This document shows, in pieces, positions 12,129 to 25,800 of a stretch of DNA of 64,000 nt. Below the pieces are notes generated by a model. That model was not told where the DNA came from and made no database searches. It saw only the letters and a program-made list of their open reading frames with translations. Source of the stretch: Anabas testudineus (lineage: Eukaryota > Chordata > Actinopteri > Anabantiformes > Anabantidae); the NCBI RefSeq assembly GCF_900324465.2, contig NC_046622.1:20562297-20626296 (forward strand), written 5' to 3'. How positions within the stretch are numbered: the stretch's first letter is position 1; every line of letters starts with the position of its first letter. Position numbers and translations under genes: made by a program.

Positions 12129-15100
12129 ATGTGGGCTTTTTTAGATCCCCACTTGCTTTGGCTCATATTCTGTTCTGTTTCCTCTGCTGTATCCTCCCCT
12201 GTTTATCCCTATTCCTGCCAGTTACAGGGACAGTTTCATCTAAATGGGATGCACAAGGCTGGAGATGTGATTATGGGTGGCCTCTTTGAAATGAACTTCT
12301 TTGCTGTGTTTTCTGACCTGTCCTTTACCTCAGAGCCACAACAGCCTACCTGCCATGGGTGAGTCTCTTGGGAAATCAGCTAAAAGCTCAAACTGCAGAA
12401 AATCAGTGCCACTGATTATCAGCTCATGCTTTGAAAGAACTGTGTATCTATGTGATTTTTAAACATATTTATTTTATTATTGTATTTTATTCATTAAATC
12501 GTTATTATCACTGTTGTGCTTTGAAGAGGCTTCACTATTTGCTACATGTGTCATTGTCTGTTCAGGTTGGCACAGTTACTGTATACATATTTTTTTCTTT
12601 ACTAAACAGAGTTTTTTTTTTTTGTGTTAGGTTTGATGTTATAGGATTTCGGCTGGCACAGACCATGGCATTTGCTATTGATGAGATCAACAGAAACTCC
12701 AACCTGCTGCCCAATGTGACTTTGGGATACAGTCTGTATGATAATTGCAATGTACTAGGAATTGGATTCCGTGCATCACTGTCTCTGGCCAGTGGTCAAG
12801 AAAAGCAAATAATATTACACGAGACTTGTGTAGGAATGCCTCCTGTCCTGGGGATTGTGGGTGAATCTTCCTCTACACGTTCTATTGCTATTTCCACTGT
12901 CTTAGGTTTGTACAGAGTACCTATGGTAAGTCTTCCTCCTTAGTATCAGATTTTTTGATCACTTTGGTTTTATTTCAAATTCAAACAGTCCTATTTAATT
13001 ACAAAGTAGCCCACTGTGTAGATACCAGGTAAAGACTTGTAATGTTTTTTGGGAATGAACGGTCTGTGTTTTTACTCAACTAGGTGAGTTATATTTCCAC
13101 ATGTTCCTGTCTGAGTCACAGACAAAAGTTTCCGTCCTTCTTCAGAACAATCCCAAGTGATGCCTTTCAGGTGAAACCTTTCTGTTAAAATAGAAATGTA
13201 GAAACTACGGTGTGTAAAAAAATGTAACAATTCACAGTGTTTTGTATTTTAATAACTACATTCTTTATGTACTTGATAGAATTGAATGGTCTCAAGGCTA
13301 AACCTTACAAGCTTAAAGGCATGCTGTGGAATCAGTTTTGCAGCTTGTCCAGTAATTATTATAGCATGTGCACTAATCCCTCCACTCTTTATCCACTTAG
13401 GTGCGTGCTGTGATTCAGATTTTGAAACGCTTTGAATGGACATGGGTGGGGCTACTTGTCAGTGATGATGACTATGGTGTACACGTTGCCCGTTCTTTTC
13501 TGTCTGACCTGAATCAGTCTGGTGGAGGATGTCTGGCATACTTAGAGGTTTTGCCATGGGGTGAAGACCTTATTGAATTGAAGAGGATTGTGGATGTGAT
13601 GAGGAAATCCACAGCTCGTGTTGTCATCGTGTTTGCACATGAGAGTCATATGATTAACATCATGGAAGAGGTTAGAATTAAAATACACCTTAATTCCAGA
13701 TAAATATAATTATACTAAATATATAATTTAACTTAATGTCTGTCAAAAAAAATTACAATATCAAATAAGCCTAAAAGCAACAAACTGACAATTACTTGCA
13801 TCGGTCAAAACCTTTCGTTATAAGCACAGCCTAAAAGTTGGATCACTTACTCAATCAGCAATTATCAAGCCCTGATGTGATGATATGCAAAACTGTCCTA
13901 ATCACACCATGTAAAACACAAGACTGCATCTATGTGAAAGAGTTAAACTAGAACTGACTGTGTAAAAAGACACTTTGTGAAACAACAGAATAAATGTAAA
14001 TATTGAGTATAATAAACAGGTGGTGAGGCAGAATGTAACAGGGCTGCAGTGGATTGCCAGTGAAGCTTGGACATCAGCTGCTGTGCTTCAGACTCCCCGT
14101 CTCATGCCGTACCTGGGTGGCACACTGGGCATTGCTATACGTCGTGGAGAAATACCTGGACTCAGAGACTTTCTGGTGCAAATACGTCCTGACCTGCACC
14201 AAAACAGTACCTATGGAAAGAGCTTGGTAAGTTTTTAACCATGTAATTTGATGCAGTATTTGTGAAAAGAAATTGTCATTGTCTGTAACAGGTGGTTTTG
14301 AATACATTTTAGGTAAATCAGTTTTGGGAACACACATTTGAGTGTAGATTTTCACCACCTCCAGCAGGTTGGCTGGAAGCTGGTGGAGCACTATGCACTG
14401 GACAAGAAGATCTAGAGAAAGTGGAAACTGAGTTCTTGGATATTTCAAACCTTCGGCCAGAGTATAATGTTTACAAGGCTGTGTATTCTCTGGCGTATGC
14501 CCTTCATGACATGCTGCAGTGTGAACCAGGGCGAGGGCCTTTCAGCAATCACAGCTGTGGCAGTTTGCAAAGGTTGGAGCCATGGCAGGTGTGATTTTAA
14601 TTTGTACTGCAACTGTTTATATGACTAAATATTGTGTTTCTTATGGGGCAGTATTTTGGCCAATAAATGTTATTAAACATTTTTATATATAACATATTAA
14701 GTATGAAATATTCAAGATTTCTGACTGCATCATGTCACTAGATATATGGAATAATCAGCAGTCACTTCACATTGGGCAAAATGCATTATTAGAACTTAGT
14801 ATGCAGTTTTATTATTGAACATAAGGTACCACTGTATTTACCATGGTCACTAAATAGAGATTTTTTGTTCTTCTCTGTCCCATGTTTTGATTGTCATAGC
14901 TTGTCCATTATTTGGAAAAGGTCAACTTTACCACATCATTTGGTGATCAAGTATCATTTGATGAGAATGGTGATGCTTTACCAATCTATGATATCATGAA
15001 CTGGCAGTGGCTCCCTGACAGAAGAACTAAAGTTCAGAATGTGGGGGTAGTTAAGAAATCACCCTTTAAAGATGAAGAAGTCACACTTTATGAAGACAAA

Positions 15101-16832
15101 ATCTTCTGGAATGCTGAATCCAAAAAAGTTACTTGGCTCATATTTTTGACGCTAAACATTTAATTGAAGAAGTTTATAGTATTGCAGAATAATATTTTTT
15201 ATCTCCCTATAGCCACCTCGATCAGTGTGCAGTGAGAGCTGTCCCCCAGGTACCCGCTTGGCCCAAAAGAAGGGGGAACCTGTCTGCTGTTTTGACTGCA
15301 TCCTTTGTTCTCAGGGAAAGATCAGCAATAAGACTGGTTGGCATTCAGTTTTTGTTTTTTTTATTATGCCAGTTTGAATATGTGATATATATACACATGT
15401 AGAATGAGTTCCAAAAGCCTGAGACGCATAGAAAATTGGATACCCAGTAAGATATGCCATATAAATTAAAGAAAATTTTTTAACATTTCCACAATTTCAG
15501 CACAAGTCTGTAGCACTGATGACTTAACTTCTTTGTAAAAATTTTCTTCATTACTTGTATACCCTCCATTGAAGAACACTGTCAAATGATAACCAAGTGG
15601 GTGTACCATCTACTTATCAGAGGTAGATCCAGTTTCTACAAAGTGTTTTAGATTGTAATGCACTGCCCTTAGAAGCCATAACTAATCTAAGTTATGTCCT
15701 TCAATGGAAGGGTTACAACTCAAGGAGGTCTGGTCTTCTTATAGTTCCTACATAGAAATAGCGCAAAATTAATTAAGTATTTTGTCTCAACTTGTTTTGT
15801 CTCCAAATCTTCAAACCTATCGATTTCTAGGTTTACTGTAACGGAAAATATCAGTTTATGATGTGGTCTTCAGCATTTAGAATCTACTGCATTTCCTCAA
15901 CATCCCTGTTTTTTATAGACTCTATGGAGTGCACCAGTTGTCCTGAGGACTCCTGGTCCAGTCCCCAGCGTGACCAATGTGTACCTAAGAAAACTGAGTT
16001 CCTCTCCTACCATGAGCCTCTGGGTATCTGCTTGACAACCGCCTCAATATTGGGCACATTTATCTGTGCAGCTGTACTGGGGATTTTCATCTATCATCGC
16101 CAAACACCTATAGTACGCGCCAACAACTCAGAACTGAGTTTCCAGCTATTGCTGTCACTTAAACTGTGTTTCCTCTGCTCACTGCTGTTTATCGGACGAC
16201 CCAGACTGTGGACGTGCCAGCTAAGACATGCAGCATTTGGGATCAGCTTTGTTCTTTGTGTCTCATGCATTCTAGTAAAAACCATTGTGGTTTTAGCTGT
16301 ATTCAAGGCCTCAAAGCCAGGAGGGGGAGCCAGTCTGAAGTGGTTTGGTGCTGTGCAGCAGAGAGGGACAGTTATGGGTCTTACTTGTGTTCAAGCTGCA
16401 ATCTGCACTGCCTGGATTGTCTCTGCTTCACCAGTTCCATATAAAAACACTCAATATCACAATGACAAAATAGTTTATGAGTGTGTAGTTGGCTCCACAG
16501 TTGGTTTTTCTGTATTACTGGGTTACATCGGTGTACTGGCTATCCTCAGTTTTCTGTTAGCATTTCTAGCTCGGAATCTTCCAGACAGTTTTAATGAGGC
16601 CAAACTCATCACTTTCAGCATGCTGATCTTCTGTGCTGTGTGGGTGGCTTTTGTCCCTGCTTATGTCAGCTCCCCAGGTAAATATGCAGATGCTGTGGAG
16701 GTATTTGCTATATTGGCCTCAAGCTTTGGTCTCTTAGTTGCACTGTTTGGACCTAAATGTTACATTATCCTGATAAGACCAGAGAGGAACACAAAAAAGG
16801 CAATCATGGGTCGAGGCAGCACAAATAAATAA
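12129..16832 (+). CDS. V2R/OlfC receptor gene C, complete
   Basis: Complete V2R/OlfC receptor, 876 residues from exons 12129-12358, 12631-12925, 13084-13170, 13401-13670, 14020-14226, 14313-14588, 14900-15127, 15213-15336, 15919-16832. Start [10 protein letters not shown] gives a signal peptide of about 24 residues. The aligned ATG is shared with D and E and sits about 63 bp after the TATA-like box. Flytrap domain residues about 30-531 keep Thr in YISTC, Asp in IPSD, Tyr in DDDYG, Glu in WIASEAW. Linker 532 to about 592, then 7TM with [10 protein letters not shown] and [14 protein letters not shown]. The Asp-to-His change in CLSHRQ (others CLSDRQ or CLTDRQ) is a local oddity. The donor after exon 7 (aaa|gttact) lacks the usual G at -1. 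Intron 8 is 582 bp. Groups with D and E in sequence. Confidence 0.93.
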
Positions 16833-17934
16833 ATAATAATTTACAAGATCCCAAATGATCACAGAGATGTGTTTTTTTTCCTTTTTCTCTGATATGATAA
16901 AAATAAACTTACTAGGTGACATGAGATAAAATAAATAAATTAAATAACAAATTAATTAATTCATGGCTAATGGTTTAGTAATAGTACACAAAGTATCTAA
17001 TTGTGTTGAGATTAGAGGATCTTCTCATGGTTAAATTCTATGTACACACATCCATTTCATTCGTATTAAGCTTACTTTGTGCATGTAAAAAAAAGGTTAA
17101 CTTCCTCCTATATCAAAGTAATAATTAATATGGCTATCAGAGGGTCATAGGACCAGTGTTTGAAAGAACTGAGCTGCAGGTTTATTAAACTGTAAAATGC
17201 CTACATGAATTTATCTGAAGGTCTTTGACTCAATACATCTGAATACTGCTACGCTGTTGGACAGGATACTGGTCAATATTTACTTAAATTATCTTTGTGA
17301 ACCCGCTTGTGGGCTACTGTCCAAAATGTACCTAAGCATGTTTAAAATTTCACTTGTACCATCACAATAAAACAGAACCTTTGTGTACCTTATCTGTTCC
17401 ATGGAATTTGCACTTTTTGGAACAAGTATTTGTCTTTGGTAATTTTGTTTATATTGGTTTAAAATGTGTGTGCAGCACAGCAATTGTGTTATTTTTACTC
17501 GCCTGCTGTAAAATCTGTCACTGCCAATCTGAAGCCTAATCAAAAAAATGTACCTGCACCTTAACATCAACTTCTTGCAGCTATAGAGCCTTTGGAGCAA
17601 TTTTCAGTGATTGTGTTGACCCTCCTCATACTAAATCTGAAGCAGTACCCATCATGTGTGCAGCTAGTTGGTTTACTAAAGCCATTTCCCTATGTTATAT
17701 TATAGCTGGGGCAGTTTGGGCTCCCAAGGATTGTTCAGACTCTCCAAGAGTCAATTTTAATGTCCTGTTTCATTTCTCAGATGCTCTGTTCCGCATTGCA
17801 CAGCATCAACTTACCCTCCAGAACTCAAGGGAGCTCTAGAGAGAACATAGTGCACTGAAACCTTTTGTAAAACTGATTGTGAAGCCTAACTTGATTACGT
17901 GGTTATCTGCAGCTTATCTAGGTCCTAGCATGAA
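16833..17934. other. Intergenic between genes C and D (first part), no gene seen
   Basis: Short frames at 17354-17539 and 17654-17839 show no recognisable protein. The region is AT-rich and may hold decayed repeats. No promoter or exon homology to V2R was found. Confidence 0.45.
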
Positions 17935-18375
17935 AATCAGTTGGCAGATGTATTTAGAAAGTTAGCTGATGCTAACTTGACCTTAACCCTCGTCATATGT
18001 GAATTTGGACAGGCTATGTTACCTACAGGGAAGTTGTTGGAGATGGAAAAGTTTGTTAGAGCATTGTAGTAGAGGCTATTTATAGCTGTAGTGGTGCTGG
18101 GGTTGTGAGCTGAAGCATTTTCTCAGTATGTCAGGATATTATAGGGGTTTCAGTAAAAGCTTTACCACTGTTGCTGCTCCTTTAACTGCCCTGCTTAGTA
18201 CAAGGGATTGTGTTTGTCTGTTCAGATACATACCATGCCTTTCAAAAATCTTAAAATCGCTGTTCGCTCTCCTGTTCTTGCTGCTCCGGATTTTGATAGG
18301 CCCTTCAAGGTGACCATTGATGCCACTGATGATGGTGCTGAAACTGTTCTCCTCCAAGAGGAGCCATTATGGGTT
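17935..18375 (+). mobile_element. Ty3/Gypsy LTR retroelement pol fossil
   Basis: Plus-strand pieces resemble the end of the reverse transcriptase and the connection to RNase H of Ty3/Gypsy pol: a segment like 'GYYRGFSKSF..AAPLTALL' at about 18131-18190 and one like 'PVLAAPDFDRPFKVTIDATD' at about 18272-18331. It is broken and heavily diverged, with no LTRs seen nearby, so it is an old fragment with approximate ends. Confidence 0.65.
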
Positions 18376-20280
18376 CAGCACTCAGCACACCAGTCTTGCA
18401 AGTAATCTGGAATTCTTCCACCATCCTCATTGATTTGTGACACTGGGAATCTGATGTTTAAAAACTCTGCCAACTCCTTCCCATTCATCTTCCCTGCAGC
18501 CAAGTTATCAGCCACCTTACCTTGACCCTTAGTTTGTTTGTTTATTTCTATTTTACTTGCAATAAAAATTTGTTGGGTTCAGTTCAGTTCATCTTTTTAT
18601 TTAATGTGGACATCACATATACATTGGACAACCAGATGTATTGCTTAGTTGTGTTAGCACATGTGCTAATTTTCAACACCAGTCCAAAGAGGGCTGTTAG
18701 AAAAGATAGATTACAAAATACAAAATAACATTTTAAAATGTAAGACAAATACTACAAATACAAGTAATTAATTAACAGTACAGCACAGTGCAAACATGTT
18801 AAAACCTTTTTTATGTATATTCACTTGGTTTCTCTGTAGATTCTCTTGAGGGAGAGTTGTTAGTTGTAGTTTATACCTTATATGTGTTTGTTAATGCATT
18901 TGGGAACAACTATACTACACTACGCAATATATCAGGTTTTAATTACACCAATGTGCCAACAAAAAAATTAATTGCCAGCTGAGTGCAGTGGTTAACAAAA
19001 TAAATTAACGTATTTCACCTCACTAGGCATAAATAGCTGGATGCAGCTCTACAAACAGAACATAAAAGACTATGCCCAGTTGCAATTATAATCGCACTCC
19101 AATTGTCAGATTGCATGTATCTTACAACTGGTAGGGTTTGAAAGAGGCCATCTTCAACAGTTTGGGAGCAACAGCTAATTCCTGGGAGAGTTTCATCACC
19201 TGCAACTGGATGCAAAATATATTTTCTTCTCCTACTGATGCAATCATAGCAATATGTGGTTTCATCCAGATATCGTACCAAACATATCATGTCAACCACT
19301 GTTTTACAGGAAAACAAAAAAAGATTTCAGCACTCTTTGTTAATATTACAGTTTTTTTAAACTAATATTATAGTAAATATTAGTTTTTTTTACTGCAGTT
19401 GAATTGTTTTTAACCCAACATATAGTGTAGTCTGTTCCATATATCTATGAACAGTGACACAGTTTTCATTATTTTGGCCTTGTGCCAACCTTAATGATTT
19501 GAAAGGAAACTGTCAATATCTTTTCTCACACATTTAGCTAATTTATTGATCCCATGTGGCACTACTACTGGGTGTCTGCGTCTTGTTCAAAGATATTTTT
19601 ACTTGTGGCTTCAAGCCAATATACCAATGCATTCACAGTGCCTGCTTTGAAAGTGGAGTGACAGCTTTAATTTGGTCAAAATATTGTAAGAACTGTGTAA
19701 GATTTACAGCTTATTTAATATTCCATAAGGCAAATGTATATCTGAAGATTCTGTATCCAGGATCATATTTGAACATGTAGCTCTCTTCACATTGTATTAT
19801 TTGAAGAATCAAAGCAGTGGCTCAGATCAGTATGGAGTACTGTACAGTATGGATCAGGCTGCGTATCTCAGCATGAATCTGACCAGAGCCTAAGAAAGTG
19901 CTAGCTCAAATGGACAAGCATATTGTATTTCATGTCAAAACCCAGAATTAAAAGAACTTAAATGGGGAAAAATACATTTTTCTAAAATATTTACTAATAG
20001 GCAGATGCAGCATGTGTGTAACATGTTTTAAACTCTAAGTATCATTGTAGGATATTGCATGTAATACTAAACCTAAACGATACACGCAGGTATTTTTGTT
20101 GTATTTTGGTGAGCAGCGGTGCCAAGTTTGTGGCACCAACAATAGTATGATACTATACTATTTAAAGATGATAAACAATTGAACTTCCACTTAATAACAA
20201 GATTGTGACCAAGATCAAATTTGATCTTTGAAATAGTGCAGACATTAATTCTGCCTCAGTACAAACCATTATTTTCAAAT
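18376..20280. other. Intergenic between genes C and D (second part), no gene seen
   Basis: Frames such as 19138-19365 and 19556-19780 have no recognisable domain. I see no RNA gene or clear element. Confidence 0.45.
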
Positions 20281-20290
20281 GAATGTATGT

Positions 20291-20367
20291 CTGGCCCTGC
20301 CCCTACTTCTTTTTCGACCCTGAGGGGTGGTGTACAACATTAAACAATACTGCAAGTCAATAAAAGG
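20291..20367 (+). promoter_or_regulatory. Conserved V2R promoter block of gene D
   Basis: ctggccctgcccctacttct at 20291 is followed by acaatactgcaagtcaataa and a TATA-like AATAAAAG at 20359-20366, about 62 bp before the ATG at 20429. It is nearly identical to the block of gene C, while the DNA further upstream is not, which supports functional conservation or recent shared origin. Confidence 0.65.
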
Positions 20368-20428
20368 AGTTGACATAGAACGAAACCTAAATTCTACACT
20401 GTGAACAAAGACAAATTGGAGGAAAGTC

Positions 20429-22800
20429 ATGTGGGCATTTTTAGTTGCCCGCTTGCTCTTGTTCATGCTTTTCTATACTCACCTTTCCTCTGCTGGGTCC
20501 TCCAGTCTTTATTCTTCCTGCCGGTTACAGGGGAAATTCCAGCTAAATGGGATGCATAAGGATGGAGATGTGATTCTAGGTGGGCTGTTTCAAATTCACT
20601 TCTTTTCAACATACCCTGACCTGTCTTTTAACTCAGAGCCACAACACCCCACCTGCCATGGGTGAGTCTGTCAGGGAAGATCAAATGCACTGATAAGTAT
20701 TATTCTGATGAAATTGTAATTTATATTCATGTAATTTGATACATGTTTTTTATTTATTTGTATAGCAGAGTGACTTGATTTATTCTTTCATTTAATAATT
20801 ATTTTTGTTGTATTTTTCAGTACAGAAGAGTTGTATTTTGTGTTAGTTTTGATGTTCTAGGATTCAGACAAGCCCAGACCATGGCTTTTGCTATTAATGA
20901 GATCAACAGAAACTCCAACCTGCTGCCTAATGTGACTCTGGGATACAGTCTGTATGATAACTGCCTCCAGCTGGGAATTGGATTTCGTGCAGCTTTGGCA
21001 TTAGTCAGTGGTCAAGAGGAGCAAGTTGATTTACCTGAAACCTGTGTAGGAACCCCTCCAGTACTAGGGATTGTGGGTGATTCATCATCAACACGTTGTA
21101 TTGCCATCTCCTCTGTCTTAGGTTTGTACAGAGTACCCATGGTGAGTTTTACTATGTATTATCTATTCATTATTTTATATCATTATGATTTCTTATCATA
21201 AACAAACAAGGAGCAGCCAAACTTACAAAGCTGACAGATCTTGTAAAGGCTTTGAATGTTTTTTCAGTATGCACAGTCTGTGTTTTTTACAGGTGAGTTA
21301 TTTTGCCACATGTTCCTGCCTGAGTGACCGTCAAAAGTTTCCATCCTTCTTTAGGACAATTCCAAGTGATGCTTTTCAGGTAAAACTTCAAAAATGAATC
21401 TGCATAAAATAAGGTAGTTTGTAGTACAATGAAAAATGTTTTTCTTTATTCCTCACAGTCTCACTGAGGGAGTTTAAACAAGAATAATTAAGTATTGTCC
21501 TCTGTGGAACCAGTTTAGCAGGTTTTCCAGTAAACCCCCCACTCTCTATTTACTTAGGTGCGTGCTGTGATTCAGATTTTAAAACGCTTTGGCTGGACTT
21601 GGGCAGGTCTGCTCATCAGTGATGATGATTATGGACTTAATGCTGCCCGCTCCTTTCAGTCTGATCTGAGTCAGTCTGGTGCAGGTTGTCTGGCCTATTT
21701 AGAGATTTTGCCGTGGGGTGAAGACCCAGATGAACTAAGGAGAATTGTGGATGTGATGAAGAAATCCACAGCTCGTGTAGTTATTGTGTTTGCACATGAG
21801 AGTCACATGATCAACATCATGGAAGAGGTTAGAGTGTAATTTCATATGATTATATGTATATATAGTTTAATGATTTTTTTAACTAAATCATTACAGTAAC
21901 ACAAATACTTAAATACGAAAGATACTTGATTAAATCATTCACTGTGTTGAACAAATGTTTGCATCTATGTAACAATGACTAAGGGAAGATATTGACTGAC
22001 TGTGTAGACAAGATAGAATAGACACTTCAGCAGTAACATGAAGGCTATCGTCCTATATGTTTTTACAATGCAGAGATGTAGTACAAAAACTTAACACTCA
22101 AGCAGATAAGGTACCGGTAAGATAACCAAAAAACAGCAGGTTCAGCAGATTAATTTGAGAAACTTTCAAAGTTAAACATTAAGAATTCAATTGTATTGGA
22201 GATGGAGTTCATTTTTTTATAATCTGCAAAAAAATAAAAAAAGAATCTGCAGTAGCTACAGCTCTCTAAATATAGTAGTGTAAAAAATATCTTCCTCTTA
22301 CCTGTAGTGGAATAAAAGTAACATTATGTAAATCATCCAGTATAGTACAACTATTTTTGGTTTAGATTTACTTATGTACTGTATTTGTGTATATATTTAA
22401 TCACTTAATTACTACCTCATATTGTTACTCCATTACTGTACCAACCTTCTACTGTTTCCTATTGCTTTGCATGTCCCTGCATGCATCAGTTTTAGGAATG
22501 CTTATTTTGCTACTTTTGTCTTAATGGTATACTGTCTTTTCCCTGTGATTTTGACCATGACTTCTTTGTTTCATGATATGCAGAGGACTGCAACTGAAAA
22601 TCTTTGTACAGTGTAATGTTTGTCAAATTGAAAGATTTTATTTCATTATTTACAAAAAGGACAAGCCTAAATTTGACTAAAATCTAACCCTAACCCTAAC
22701 GTCTTGCCGTCTAACATCTAAGTCTTTATTATATAATGAATTTATGATTATGATTATGATTATGATTATGATGATGATGATGATGATGATGATGATTATT

Positions 22801-22854
<54 letters not shown>

Positions 22855-25800
22855 AAAAATGTGCATGTACATGTTAAACAGGTGGTGAGGCAGAATGTAA
22901 CAGGGCTGCAGTGGATTGCCAGTGAAGCCTGGACATCAGCTGCTGTGCTTCAGACTCCCCGTCTCATGCCGTACCTGGGTGGCACACTGGGCATTGCTAT
23001 ACGTCGTGGGGAAATTCCTGGACTCAGAGACTTCATGTTACAAATACATCCTGACCTGCATCACAGTTATGAATATAATTTGGTGAGACATCTGTACATT
23101 CTGATTTGGTATTTGTAATATGTTGTCATAGATGATAATACACTGTTTTGAATACATTTTAGGTAAATCAGTTTTGGGAACACACATTTGAGTGTAGATT
23201 TTCACCACCTCCAGCAGGTTGGCTAGAAGCTGGTGGAGCACTATGCACTGGACAAGAAGATCTAGAGAAAGTGGAAACTGAGTTCTTGGACATTTCAGAC
23301 CTTCGGTCAGAGTACAATGTTTACAAGGCTGTGTATTCTCTGGCGTATGCCCTTCATGACATGCTGCAGTGTGAATCAGGGCGAAGGCCTTTCAGCAATC
23401 ACAGCTGTGGCAGTTTGCAAAGGTTGGAGCCATGGCAGGTATGAAATAAATTTATACTGCAACTGTTTTTATAACTAATCTGGTTCTTTAGTATTTATTG
23501 CACAGTCACTATAGTCACTATGTTATTTCAGTTTGTGAAATGACTTCACTTAAAATATATATTTTTGATGCATTTTTATTGTTGTTTTTATTGAGTGTTC
23601 ATCAGGGTTTTTCTGTCTCTTTCCCTTATTGTCATAGCTTGTATATTACTTGGAAAAAGTCAACTTCAGCACACCAGTTGGTGATCAAGTCTTGTTTGAT
23701 GAGAATGGCGATGCTTTACCAATTTATGATATCATGAACTGGATGTGGCTCCCTGATGGAAGAACTGAAGTTCAGACTGTGGGTGAGGTTAAGAAGTTGC
23801 CCCTCAAAGGTGAACAGCTCACACTTGATGAAGACAAAATCTTCTGGAACTTTGAATCTAAAAAGGTTACTTCCGATTTTTCCAATCTTGTCTTTTAAAA
23901 CTTACATTACTTTGCAACTAAACTGCAAATGTGCTTGTGTTTCTGTTGTACATATAGTGAACACATTATTTGAATGAATGAAACATTAAATTTTTAATGG
24001 AAAGTGAGTCATTAGGAGGTGGTTGGGGTCATATAATGCACAGAAGTGACATACTAGAGACCACTGTTCAACTCTAGAGTCAGGTGTCTGGTAGATGAGT
24101 CGTGAGCCAACTGGACATCCTAAACTAACAACTTTCTTGTTCAGAGGAAACGTTTCACTAATCATCCAAAAATCTATTTCAGTTTGAGAAAGATTTATAG
24201 AAGATGTCAAATGTATCTTTGCTTCTCACCTGACCTGAATAGGTTTGTTAGGAGGGCAATGGAAGGAACAGAAACCCACACAGGTTCCTGTTGTGGATTT
24301 CATTATAGCCATATAATCTGCCAGCGTCATAAGCTGAACACCGTCAGAAGAACATTTCAGCTTCCTGATTTCGGGAGTCAGGAAGTTTAAACCAGAGGCT
24401 GACCGAATATGCTTGAGCCTGGACACCGCCTATTTCACTTACCAGAGGTGACTTTTACAGACAGAAACATAGCTGTGTCATGGGACACCATAGACAAGCA
24501 GCTGGTTTTCCTGGACTGTGTAGTCATCATATTAGCTTATGGCAGCCTAGAAATAGAAATGTACTCACATCACTGCAACACTAGAAAGTATGAGGTCTCT
24601 AACCTATTGGATGGCAAACACCCATCCCCACCACCATAAAAGCCAAGAAAAAGGAAGACTGGTTAGGTGAGATGTGAAACCACTCTTGAAGTTAACCTTT
24701 AACCTTAAAGTAAAGGTTTCTTGACAACTTTCTTCAGACTTAAGAAGCTACTTGGATAAAAGGTAAAGTGTTCTACTGTAACAAGAAAAACCTCCACTTG
24801 CCATGACTCAACTTGCAGACAACCTCACCTGGATGACTGAGAATCTTCACATGACAACATGATCCAGTGTGTGGTTGGGTTTAGGCAAGAAAAGTTAAAA
24901 GCTAAGTTTAAAGATTAAAACTTTATAAAAATATCTTTCTCTAACCTTAATCTAGTGCTATGAGTGCCTGAATCCAGCCATAATCTACTTTAATGCTGTA
25001 GTCAAACTGGAGGTTGTATAAGATATTTTATCAGAAAAGAAAAATTGTTGTTATAGATTAGAGATTTTGGCAGAAAATAATGATTATATGTTCTGTCTTA
25101 ACATATTGGCAAATTGTCATTTAACTAACTCATTATGTCAACAGAAAGCAGAATCTGGTTGCGATTGCATTCTTTTCAAAAATTATTTCTGATTGCAGTT
25201 CGGTTGTATAGAAATATAGTATATAGGACTCATTTTCCAGATATTTTCTTAGTTTCTATTTCATTATCACACCATAGGTTAAAATATATTATTTATTAAT
25301 TATTATTTTTCCCTTTCGCAGCCTCCCAGATCAGTGTGTAGTGAAAGCTGTCCACCAGGAACTCGTATGGCCAGAAAGAAGGGGGAGCCTGTGTGCTGCT
25401 TCGATTGCATTCCGTGTTCTGAGGGAAAGACCAGCAATAAGACTGGTTGGTGTTTGTTTTTCATTGTAGTGCATATATGATATGCAGATGCAACCTGTTT
25501 ATACAGTAGGTAAATAAACATATTGCAGAAGTCACTTTTAAGCTTAAGTGTATTACACCCGGCCACATTCTTTATCTATGAAAGTTCTTATCTTTTTTAA
25601 CCCATCATTTGCATGGATCCATTTGAAAGTGCAAATCCTCTCTGTGTCCTTGTATCTTTCTCATCTTTTGCTGGGGTTCAGTTTGGCAAACCAGCAACAA
25701 TAAAGCTTGGTACCAGAGCTGCACCTATGTACACATATGCTGCGTACATGATAAACATGTTTGGTCTCAGATTTGGAAAAGAATAGGATGTTGTTGAGGT

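Noticed and set aside
12029-12289. 86-codon open frame overlapping the start of gene C
   Set aside because: It is a frame shadow across the promoter and first exon of gene C; the MWAFLD start at 12129 matches D and E.
22681-22702. Telomere-like ctaaccctaaccctaac motif
   Set aside because: Only about three units and no flanking telomeric array, so more likely chance.
24409-24639. Penelope-like or other reverse transcriptase in intron 7 of gene D
   Set aside because: Only one short stretch is suggestive and no catalytic motif is visible.
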